From contig NC_134525.1 of the NCBI RefSeq assembly GCF_027942865.1, forward strand, positions 21,327,657-21,391,656: a stretch of 64,000 nt of DNA, given 5' to 3'. Below, piece after piece: positions 23,551 to 35,100 of this stretch; positions within the stretch are counted from its first letter, which is position 1, and each line of letters begins with the position of its first letter. Under the pieces are notes generated by a model that saw only the letters and a list, made by a program, of their open reading frames with translations, did not search any database and was not told the DNA's origin. The DNA comes from Odontesthes bonariensis. Its lineage: Eukaryota; Chordata; Actinopteri; Atheriniformes; Atherinopsidae. The translations under genes were made by a program, and so were the position numbers.

Positions 23551-26500
23551 GGGAGGAGGGGGCGTCCACATCCCTGCCGACCCCCTCCGACTCCACAGAG
23601 ACCCAGAGACCTCTCATCAGGAACCTTCAGAATCAGCTTATCGGTGGAGGAGCTCAGTGTACACAATGACTTGGCCCATTTAGCGCTAGATGAGACAGCA
23701 GCGGTGACATGAGGGAGGGGTGGGGGGGGGCTGAAAACTGATCCCAGACAAAACCCACTGATCAGCTCCTGTTGGCGAGGAACTGACCTGCCGGGGACAG
23801 AGGGAGGGAACACCATTGACATCATGGATTCAGCCGGCATTCATTTCTAGTTTGTACGGCTGCAATCATGTTCCCATGGAGGGGTTGTACAGCCTGACTG
23901 CCTGATAAAGGGTGACTTATACAAAATATATTTTCAGAACCAATACAGAGTATGTGAACAGAGATTTTCACTTTATTGTTGGTGGGGTTATACAGAACAG
24001 GCCTGTATATCCATCAGGTTTCTGCTTGTTTTCCTCTTTCTTTCATGACGTTGGTTCACAGGGCTTGGCACATTTGTCTGTACAGACCGACGGTATTGCT
24101 TTTCAATACCATAGCAGGCATAATTGACTTTTCCACAGTGGGGCTGCAGCTGTGCAACAATGACGTGAGCTGAACTCCTGTCACTGCGGTGCTCGCAGCT
24201 CGGAGAAACGCTCTGAACATTCAGCATCGGTCTTGAATCAGTTTGATGTTCGGGTCGTTTAATTATCTGAAAATGAGCTGTAAGATTTATGATTTTGTCT
24301 TACTTTTTAAGGGGTGATGGGAACACTCTTTCCTTCTCTTTTTTTTTTTTGTTTGTTTTTCATTCCTGCCGTGCCATTTTGTCCCCGACTAGAGTTTGCA
24401 CAGTTTTTTTTTTTTCTTCCTTCATTTGACATGTGGTACTAATGCAAAATTACAAGACAGGCGCTTGTGAGTGTGAATATATTTTCTGAAGTGTAAGTGA
24501 TTCATGTGTGTGAGTACAGAGGGGGAGTTTACAGTGGTGATGGGATATCCACCTGCTTTATGGGTGCATATGATTTAAGCTGGCTCTGCACAGCTGACTG
24601 GTGTCTGGATTCAGTTTGTGAGCCAGAAAACACACTGGTCTGATTGGAGTTTTTATTGACTTTACAGTGTGGTTTCCCTTTCCTGTCATGTAGCCAGGCA
24701 TAACCAGTGTGTGTGTCCATGTTTTACCTGTTGGTTCATCATGTCAGCACAAGTATGTATATACCAAGGCCAAAACATTTGCAGATTCAGGTAACTCATG
24801 GCAAACATTTGTATCATAGCTTTGACGATACAGAGAAACTTTTTATTTTTTATGAGTGGCCTTTTTTTCTCTACCTTTTTACTTAAATGTGAATACTGTT
24901 CCATTTCATCGCTGTCACAGATCAATACACAATCCAAACTCTCATTTCTACTGTTCAAATATATCAAGACAAGATCATGCTTTACGCCAATGATTGTTGA
25001 CTCATTGCAGGAAGCTCAAGATCAATATCCTGGAAATCCTACTGAAGAATAAAAAGTGCAATATTACATCTCTTCGGTACACAGAAAAAGCATAAAAATA
25101 GCAAACATATTCTTTTTATTATCACATTCAGACCAAAGACTAATCAGAATGCGCGTTGGTTATATTTTCAAATATGTAACTCATCTCCACCCAGCCTCCA
25201 TGCCTCACAACCCAGCAGCCATAATGGGTGGCTGTAGTAACTCACACTTACAGTGGTGTCTGCCATTTCAATGTCTTTTAAAACTGTCTAGCTGTCACTG
25301 ATATAGTAAAAGAGTAATCTTATAATACATCAGCGATAACGGTTGACTTTTTGCTGAACCCCTCCCTAACTGTAACCATTGCTGACCAAGCTGCGTAAAC
25401 CAGAGATTAGGGGATGTTGTCTTTTGTAGCCTTCGCTTCAATAAATACAAGAGCTAAAACCCAACTTAAACTGTATATTAAACAGAGCAACTGCTATGAC
25501 ATTAGCTGCCACTCTTAGCTTACCTGGCTAACAAACTTTCTAACTACAGCAAGGTTTGTCATCAGCTAGCAGCATCACAGTTTTTTAGTTTTATAAATTT
25601 ACATGCAGCTTTAACAACCTGTTAACGACAAATGTTACTATTGTATTGAAGCCACCCTGCAGAGTTTTCAGTCTAAATTAACTTTAGCCATTCTTTGATG
25701 TATTTAGGGATGTTTAATCACCAAAAGCCCTAACCCAGTAACACATGAAATAGTGCTATAATGACTTATCAAGCTAACCAGTACTCTAAAAATGATTAAT
25801 GCTATGTTTCAAGAAAGCTGTATAAAAGTGCTTAAAATTGTTTTTTAATTCATTCTACACAAATGTAACCATTTGGACGAAAATATATTCTGCTATCGTC
25901 CTCTAAATGATGAAGATTTTTTAACTTTCTATGCCTGTTTCTAAAGAAAAACGGAGCTTTCAGCCAGCCAAATCCATGCAGAGTAAATTTTACAGAGTAA
26001 ATCCTTATTTACTATCAAAATTATATACATTATGATATTAGATGTTTCCAATAAACATGGCTGAAATTTCAAATAATAAGGCTAACATATATAAATGTAT
26101 ATTCTGTGTTTTTCTTCTTTCGAGTCAAGTTGAAGTCAGCTAGTTATAGATTTCTTTGCAGAGTCAGCTGCTACAGGTCGGACACACACTAGTTTAGTTG
26201 GTACAGCTGCGAGCTCTAGGTGCTGACCCTGAGCAGGCTTCCAGAAGCTGGCTAATCAGGAGAAAGTGGGCATATAGGGAGGTGGGCCTTAAAGAGACAG
26301 GAGGTGTAGGCCAGTTTGGTTGTTTCAGAAGAGTAAGTATTTTACTTCTGTGACCAGAAATACCCAAAGTACAATTGATGGTTGGTTCATCCTAGTACTA
26401 AAAGCTTTTGTAATGGCAGGAGGTTAAAAAATATGCCCAAATCACAAGAGCTATGTTCTGTAACAAGTTAACCAGAAAGGCATTTTTAACCATTTCATCA

Positions 26501-27460
26501 AGCAACCAATAGCTAATCAGGTATACCAAATAAAAGCGACACTTTCAACAAATGAAAGCATCTATCATTGCTGTCTAACATTACCTTATGATGTGATTCC
26601 AGAGTAATAACAGCAATGAAGGGGCGAGGTTAGCAAACCTGGTTCCTCTTGTTGCATGTTGTGATTTTCTAAATAATACTACACCCAAATGCACACTTAC
26701 ACATACATACTCACCCTAATTCATAACTACATTAATATAGTCTCATATGTGTCAACCACTGAGTAAATCCCCCACTTAAATAAACTAATTACTCCTTTTT
26801 CAGAGGAGTGTTTAAAATGTGTGCACGAGAGAGGAAAAGGTTTCATTTACCAAGTCAGTGGCTTCTCCATGCCCATGAATATATTTTCGTACGGTTATGA
26901 GGATCACTCTGGACAAACATCTGCTTGTTTACACTGGCACCTGAAACTGCAAGTGATTTTGTAACCACCGACAAAAAGCAGTTAGAAAGAGTGGTTGAAT
27001 TTGCTTTTTTATTTAACACAATTTTCATCTTTTAACACACATAAGCAGGCTGAAACACTTTGATCGCAGAAACAAGAGGGTGTCTTGCAGTAAAGCGTCC
27101 ACTCCTCTGGCTGGACTCGACTGATGGCTTTCACTCCTACTTTTCATGGTGTTATTTTAGAAAGCGGCAGAGTGGTGCTGTTGAGATCAGTTGTCGATGC
27201 TGTGTGCTGCTCTTACCGCCTTGTGATTTAAATCAAACAATATCAAACCACAGTTTCAGCAACAGATGTAGAAGCGTGGAAAATAAAAAAACAAAACAAG
27301 AATTGGGAGTTTTTTTTTCTTAAGCGTGATCTTGTTTTATCTCACCGTGACACTTCATACACACAATAAGGCTCAAACTCACTCCGCATCATAGCTTTCT
27401 GTATTTCTGTAACTACTGTTGTTTTGATTACATTTGAAATAAACAATGTTGGTGAAAACG
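23551..27460 (+). other. plxdc2: Probable plxdc2 3' UTR
   Basis: Non-coding sequence follows the stop without a splice site. Poly(A) signals AATAAA occur at about 25048, 25442, 26050 and 27438-27443. The last precedes a GT-rich stretch (GTCTGTGTGTGTGTTTGC) typical of a downstream cleavage element, so the transcript may run to about 27460. No coding frame in between looks real. The length is inferred. Confidence 0.5.
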
Positions 27461-29021
27461 GCTACGTCTGTGTGTGTGTTTGCATTCACAAAGAATGACT
27501 CAGAGAGAGCTACACAAACACAAGCTGTGGATGTTTTACCCATAAATATTAATAGGCAGTTTTTTTATTAAGTTGACAGCCTGCTTTAACATGCCCCGAG
27601 TCGTGTTGATGAATCTTCTGAAGGCAAGGTCATTGCAGTGCTGTGAGTCATACTGATTTAGTTGAACAGCATCTCTGTGATTTGGTGTTTGACTCCCATC
27701 TAGTGGCAAAAAACAGAAATTCTGCCACTTTAGGTTTAAAAGAGTACCGTTTTCTGTCCCTCCCGCTAAATGTTTATTACTTAGAAGGAATATATGAAAT
27801 ACTTTACAACAGCATATTGTTGTCCCCCCTTCTTATTTTCACAATTAATGTGATAAGAATTATTCGATAGGTTTACTCTCTGGTTTCAGAAATGTGTTTA
27901 TTTGTTGCTTTTATTCATTAAGCAAGATGTTTAAGCAGGATTCCCACACACACACTCAAAACCTCTCCGAGACTGTTTAAGCAACGTTAAAATCATTTTT
28001 AGGACCTTTTACAACCTTTCAGACGTGTTTATCATTATGCACTCAGGTTTTATTGTTCCTGTAAGACTCATCAGCACTTCCTTCACGAACAAGTGGGATG
28101 GACTCTGTCCGTTAAACGTGAGAAACATTCACTACTGTTCATCAGCAAAGCCCTTATTGAACAGCTTCCTCATATCTAGTGGCTTTGCTGGACTGGACCG
28201 TACCCGACGAGGTCAAATGACTGGCTTTAATCAGTGCCTCAGGACTCTGCTGAGCGTGGGAAATGTGCTTTTAGCTTTTGCAATTTTTGCAGAACTCCTG
28301 ACAAAACCTGTTGAAAATCAATCCCTTGATAACCCTGCCTCTCACCCAATGACAGCTGGGTTGGGCTCCTTTTCTTTATATATAGAGAAATATATATATA
28401 ATATTTAGTAGCCTATATTTCATCACATATTGCATTTCCTGAATCTTAATTGATTTATGGACTGTTTCATTCAGAATAATCCTTTTTTTATGTAAATCTG
28501 TTTAGCTATAATTACCAGATAAACAAATATAATTCCACCATCATGATTCTGGACAATTAACCTCGGTCAAAATGCCACAATACACAGCTTCACACTAATC
28601 CATGTTGCATTCTACCAACAGCTACAGATATATAGGCTTGCATATCAAAAAATTTGATTATTGGAGATTATTTTGGGGAAATTACATGGACGTGATTGAT
28701 TTATTTCAATCGTAAAAATAAAAAAAAGATGATGCTACTTAAAAAAAATCTAAATAATTCCAAGACTTTTCCTAAACGTTCAAAACCTGCACTTGATTTA
28801 ATGTTTTTTTTTTTTTAATGACAAATCCCATGACTTTTTCCAGTTGTTCATGACTGCTGAAACCCTCTCTACAAGATGAAAAATCAACTTACACGAAGCT
28901 TAGTCAAAACCAAAATAATACAGTATATAAATACATTGTACAGCTTGTAGTCAGGCAATTTACCCCCTCCCCCCAAACAAAAGTTAAAAAGAAAATCTGA
29001 CAAAAACCTTGAGATAGGGTC
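27461..29021. other. Intergenic region between converging plxdc2 and the GIMAP-like gene
   Basis: No gene recognised. The 127-codon frame at 28025-28408 has no domain or splice support. The right edge carries the minus-strand poly(A) signal of the next gene. Confidence 0.4.
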
Positions 29022-30014
29022 TTTATTTGTCACATATTCATAATAAAGCAGATAAAAAAAACCAAAACAACATTTCTTTGGAGCAAACAGATAAGAAAGA
29101 CAGTGCTGCTCTCTTAAAAAAAAAAAACAAAGACCATTTTAATCACAAGTTGGTCTGAGCAGTGCTGGCCAGTAAGAGACATTCCAGGAGTACAGAGGCT
29201 GCAGCAGAAAAACGCAGAGGTGAAAGGCTGGACTGAGAAATGCATCAGAGGAACAAACAGGGTCATTAGGGAACCCTGTGTATCAGGCTGCATGCCTCAT
29301 TTTCAACGGTGTTTAAACCAAACTATGCATAAAATACTTTGCTTCTCTTCACACATTTAACATGTTTAGCAGTGCTTCTAAATGTGATTATTTGGGATTA
29401 ATGTGAACTGCCTGCTTCTGAGATAAAATATCTCCTCAGGGATCTGTGCACAATGGATCAAACATCAGATCCGCTCCCCATCTCAGGTGTCAGTATCACA
29501 TGTCAACAAACATGTCGTCATTGTCCCAAACTGGGTTGCACAGTCATCGAACACATCTGAGTGTAGAGCACTGCGCTTGCTACACTTCATAAAGAGATTA
29601 AACACAAACCAGCTGCTGAAGGAGGCAGACCTGCGATATACAGAGCACTCCCACAATAAACAGCTTGTTTTAGTCTCTGGCTCTCAAGGACTTGTTGCTT
29701 TTCCATCCACCCATTTTGGTCTCCGTGACACGGGGGGGGGGGGGGCACGGACTGAGATTTAATGGAGCATTAAGAAAACCAGCAGCCTGAGCTCCCGAGG
29801 GAAAAGAGTGACATTTAACGCAAGACGGGTGGAAAGAGTTCCAGCTTTGGAACTCATAGTTGCTCTGCTAGAACCAAAGGGAGTTAAACTGAACCATGAC
29901 TGCAGTTATTTTGTTGGTAGCAAATTATTCAAAGCAAGCAATTGATGCTGTGTGTACACGTTCATGCTTTGAGCTGCTTTTCGGCCCTATAAAAAGGACT
30001 CCATAAAGAGATAC

Positions 30015-30103
30015 AAAGGCTGCTTTCAGGCACCAACCACGATAAGCCACATATATTGGTTATATATGTGGCTTATCGTGGTTGGTGCCTGAAAGCAGCC
30101 TTT
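30015..30103. repeat. Perfect 42-bp inverted repeat, 5-nt loop
   Basis: Left arm 30015-30056 begins AAAGGCTGCTTTCAGGCACC and ends CACATATAT. Right arm 30062-30103 is its exact reverse complement, beginning ATATATGTGG and ending CAGCCTTT. The loop is TGGTT. There is no mismatch along 42 bp, so RNA from either strand would fold into a very stable hairpin. It has no terminal duplication or other hallmark of a transposon. Confidence 0.97.
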
Positions 30104-31559
30104 CATTAGCAAACATTTCAACTACATGACTGGCGTGGATGTCTGTGCAGTGATCCATAAATGAGCACTAAGTGTTTGTGCAGAACACCTCCTTTCAGAA
30201 TATACCGCTATATCCTAACTAATGATCACCTGATGCTGTTCCCGAAACAATCCGGTAAATGTGTTAATCATATAAGCAGTATTCAGACCCTTTGAGACGT
30301 CTTTACAAGAGGTTTGGAACTACCAAGAGACAGAGCCCCTAAAACCCTACTCAGTCACCTCATAGATACCATTCATACTGTCAAACATGGTAAAGTAAGG
30401 ATTAAAGGAAAGGTGGATGCAGGAAAACACAGAAGTGAGAGAGTATTTGAATCAGACTGAGGTGAAGGTTGTTTTACCAAAAGACGACCCAAATCCCATC
30501 ACCAAGAAAACATGTAAGTGGTAACTGGTGACAACCCTTCATGGAAAATTTTCATCCTATTTTCCAATAAATCAATCACACATTCCAAAATGTTTGTGTT
30601 TGCTTTGTCATGTGGAGAGTTGCTTCCAGGCCGATGATGAAAATCTGAATTTAATTTACTTTAAGAGGAGGTTCAAATGTGTAAAACGAAAAAAAAAAAA
30701 ACAAAGGATGTGAACTTTCTGGCAACACTTATAAACAAACATTCAGGCATTTCTTTGTTCATACATGTTTAATCAGGGAAATGTTGCAAATACATTTGAG
30801 TGACATAAACATTGGAGTCTTTCAGTCCACTGGTTATGATCATTATTCAAGAGACGGTGTGAGATAAAACACGAGAAACTACGTTTTCGTATCTTAGAAT
30901 ACGTGGTCGCCAGGTCTTCAGTCCTTTTTAACCTCTTGCCATCTCAGTGACAATGATCTATGCCAGCAGAGAAAGCTCAGGGACCTCAATGAGGGGTTTA
31001 TTATCCCACAGGCTTAGACCATTTCCATGGCATTGAAAAATCTGAATAAAATGTGCAAAGACAACAAGGATCCCTCAACAATTCAGTCACAACCAGGATA
31101 ACTAGTGCACAGAAAAACTCACAGGCACTTCTGCTCTCAGTTTAAAGGACGCCACAGCATCGAAGACAAGTCACCACTAAGTCTCTGTGCACCGTCTTTA
31201 TATCTGTGTCACAGCGTCTGTGTGGTAGGTCCCAAATGCAGACTCCCCTCAGGATGCAGGCACAGAGAAGGAAGACCGATTTTTATCAGAAAACGACGAG
31301 AAGCGCTGCAAGAGCACGATATCCAGGAGAACAAAAAAAGAAATCCAAACAGAGTTCAACTAAACTAAACCAAACTGGGAGCAAGGCGTGACAAAACAGG
31401 GCGTCGAGGAAAAGGACGCAGCTCTGAACAAAGAGAAACCTGGGGTCTGCGGTACGAAGCAGGGTGAGTGGCCTCAGGCTCAGCATCACGATGCTGGTTC
31501 ACTTCTGTGTGAAACCTTACCTGCCCTAGAGCAGGTCTTGTCTTGTTTTTGTCTCTGCT

Positions 31560-31640
31560 TTCTGGTTGTTCCTTATGTAAAGCGTCTTTGAGCATTTGGA
31601 AAAGCGCTATATAAAACTTATATATTATTATTAGAGCGGG
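31560..31640. repeat. Fish retroposon 3' tail
   Basis: GTAAAGCGTCTTTGAGCATT ... AAAAGCGCTATATAAAA followed by TATTATTATTA matches the common fish SINE/LINE tail pattern (GCTATATAAA with an ATT-type terminal repeat). The body to its left (about 31200-31560, moderately GC-rich) may be part of the same element, but I cannot name it. Confidence 0.55.
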
Positions 31641-32183
31641 TTAGGTTTCCAGATAAGAGACCGACACATGTAAAAGCACCGCCCTGCTACCAACGCTTCC
31701 CTTAGAGAGTGAACATTTAAAATAGACGTTGATGCATTAACAGCTAGTCTCTGTTCAACTCCTACCGGAGTCAAAGACCTATTAGGTTGTTAGATTTTCC
31801 CTCAGAAGCATTTTTATTGGAGACGTGTCAGCTAAAAGGCGAAAGTACCCTAAAACAGGGATTGATGGCTCTAAAGCTTGTCCCTGTTGACTTTTAAAGA
31901 CTTAGAACTAGCATTTATCATATTCACACTTATTTTATGAATTGTTTTAAAATGAACTACAATCATTAGACTGTTAAACACCCGTGTGTTCAGCATTTGA
32001 GACCCTGAATACCAGAAAATAACTGAAGACGGTTTTAAAAAGCTTTTACGTTTGTTCTTTCGGTGCAAAGAACATTTGGACGTCTTCAGTCTGATCAAGT
32101 TAAAAACGGTGATTGGTCAAATGATGCCAACTCCACCTGTTTCACACGCGTAGCCAGGGTTGTAAAACCTGGGTTTTACCGAG

Positions 32184-35100
32184 TTAATAACCAGCATCAT
32201 GGTACCGCTTAGTGAAATATCCATTGTTAGGGTAAGTCGAACCGGATGACCAAAAGATACCAGGATATATTGAACCTGCTTCGTAGTACAGGCCGCTGGA
32301 GTACAAAGACTGAGGGGGAAAATAACAAACGCGCAGAAAATTAAACTCTGATGCGAAGTGGAAGTAACCTCAAAACTCAGACCGTGAACAGCTGTTCCTG
32401 GCAGGAAGTCTCAGACTATCTTAACAAGCTGCCATTCCAGTGTTGTCCCGAGAAACTTATAGTATCCTACTAAACCAGTTGTGACACATCCATCAGAGGC
32501 CGGGAACTCTTCTTTTAAAGATACTCAATGCAGACTTTAAATAGCAGAAAAGCAGTTAAAGTGCACACCAAAGAGTGTGTCTTAATAATAAGGAATTGCT
32601 AACCTTTGTAGCACTTACATTTATTTTCCTTGAAGCCCCTGTGCACCTTGTTGACATCATTTCCAATGTTTAAAATATGTATATATTTTTACTCAGTCAA
32701 AAGTCAAGAAGCCGGTTTGAGGGCCATTTTTCTTTCCTGCATCAACCTTTGCATGAGTACAAAAGTGCTCATAAAAGGTTCATTTTTTAATCAATAAGCT
32801 TCTAAAATTTATTTCAGTCTCATACAGATATAGACGACACCTTAAAATCTGTAAAGTTGTATAAACCCAGTGATTTAATTTACCATACCATCACTCCCAA
32901 AGAAAACAAAACACAAATTTACAGCTGAGGAATTAGTGAATATTTGACATCTTTCACTGGACAATAAGTTTATTAAAGTATTTAATCATTTGTATGGTAG
33001 CACATTCTTTCCTTAAAAGTATCCCTCTGCCACAAACTAAAATAAACACCCTTAACAATCAGTTTCAGGCAAATTACCAGGACATCACTGACAGCTCTAG
33101 TGCATTGCAACACAATAAACACAGCAGAATGACAAAAGCATTTACAGTTTGGTCACAACAAGAGCAAATGGTTTGAAAATCATTTCACTCGACAGTCAGA
33201 CAGAAAATCATAGCGATAACTTAATAGTGCAGTTCTGGTGTTTGCTGAGACAAAGGAGTGACAGGTTCTAAACACAATGATGACTACCGTCTGTACGGAT
33301 GGGCTTAGAGTAAAAACAAAGAAGCATCCATCACACAACCTTCACATTCAACGACCAACATCCAAATTCATCCAAATGTCATAAAAGGATAAAACAGGAG
33401 ATCAAATCTTTACCACATGACAGTTAAAAGGTGTGTATCATCAATAATGCACAAAGTAACATGTCTGACCTTTTATAATAAATATGATAAATCACACCGC
33501 TTTATACATTCAGTAACATTTCAGTTTTTTACCATTTTCTGTCTCGTCACATAAGCAGCTCTGCCATCTTTGGAGGGTCCGTCAGTCAAAGGCAACTCAT
33601 TAGTCTGGAACACACCAAATACACTCTGCATTACAACATTATAACAAGACTCCAGTTCACATAAAAAAGCTTTTTTTTTTTAATGCATTTTGATAATCTA
33701 CTGTGCCCTTATAGTTTTGTTTCAAGGTTTGTGTTTCTTGGGTTGCTATGGAGACAGGAGAAGGAAGTTACAATGAAGAAAGGCGACATGCTTAGATACA
33801 TAATGAGCCATCTCTGCTTCGATCTGAGCAACACTCCTACCATGAAGCAGTGATAACACAAGGCTGATCTCTCATACTGCTACTTCCTTAAAGCAGCCCG
33901 GACCAAAAACAATGGATCAAATGAGTGTGCGGCCTGCTCGGCATGACGAACCCACGGAGGAGTGTCATGACTCTGCAGTTTTCATCATCCTCATTTGGAG
34001 TTGTAGAGTACCGTGCAAAAGTCTTGAGCCACCCCTGATTGTTTTCTATTGTGTCGTGATTATTGGAAATATTTGCAGCAATTTATTTAAATATGTGCAA
34101 ACGTAAAAGGCTAAAACAGAGTTTGTACATCCATATCTGGTCTGAGCACCTTTATTCCTAAACACAGCCTGACCCCTCGTAGACAAGCTTTCTTGTCATT
34201 TCTTTAAAGCCTGGTTTATAGTCGGTAACGCAAGACGCAACGCAAGACGCAAGACGCAACGCAAGCCCTTGCGCGGTTGCAAGCCCCCCCTTGCGTGCTT
34301 GCGTGTGTCACCTCAATTTTCTAAACTTTACGCAAGACGCAAGCACAAGCCACTGGCTGTGTTCGAAACCGCCTACTACTTGAAAACGGCATACTCATCG
34401 ATCTGACAGTATGCAGAGCGTTTACACACAGTGCACTTCACTCCTGTCCGAGCCCAAATCAGCCAGCCTGAAAAGCTGATTTCCCTTAAGCTATAAACTC
34501 TGTAAATATATAACTTTAGCAACATTTGAAACATTTTCAGGCAAGAAAGTAGACGTTTAGACCCCCAAGGTGTTGAAAATCTGACAAAATACCGGCTATT
34601 TACAAGAAGAAGAAGCATGAATCCACTCGAAGAGGTCCTGGCGGTGAATTTGCTTTCATCATAGTAGGCTTGTCATTGAAAAAACCCGCTACTCCACCTA
34701 CTGTCCTGGCGGTGAATCGCCACGCAGCACACGCAAGCGCCGACAAAGCAAAATGAAGTATAAACGTCTCGAGCCATTAACATACGCGCAAGACGCAAGC
34801 GCAAGGGCAGTTAAAAGAAGTATAACTCAGCCTTAAGTAGTCTCCAGGAATAGTTCTCCAGGCTTCTTGAAGGACATTTTAAAGCTTTTCTTTGGGTGTT
34901 GGCTGCTTTCTGTTTGGGGTCTGAGGAGGATTCATCCCTCCATAAGACCCATTGCCACTGATTTTCCTTCAGAAAGCCCAGAGAACTATAATGAACCTGT
35001 GCTGTAAGACCACTTTCTAAGATTAAAAAAAAGTCTGGCTGCTTGGAAGCTAAATATAAAGAAATGAGGGGCGGATCAAGACTTCGGCACGTGTACTTTA

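Larger units (their letters stand above)
29022..32183 (-). other. Probable long 3' UTR of the GIMAP-like gene
   Basis: Minus-strand AATAAA at 29022-29027 is the first good signal below the modelled stop codon (32184-32186). The stretch includes a perfect 42-bp hairpin (30015-30103), a G-run at 29731-29742 and a dispersed repeat tail near 31570-31635. No coding frame on the minus strand looks real. A shorter transcript is possible. Confidence 0.4.

Noticed and set aside
28025-28408. 127-codon plus-strand open frame
   Set aside because: No recognisable domain and located in a non-coding interval between converging genes.
30015-30103. Hairpin considered as a microRNA precursor
   Set aside because: A perfectly paired 42-bp stem without bulges is unlike ordinary pre-miRNAs; without small-RNA data it is reported only as an inverted repeat.
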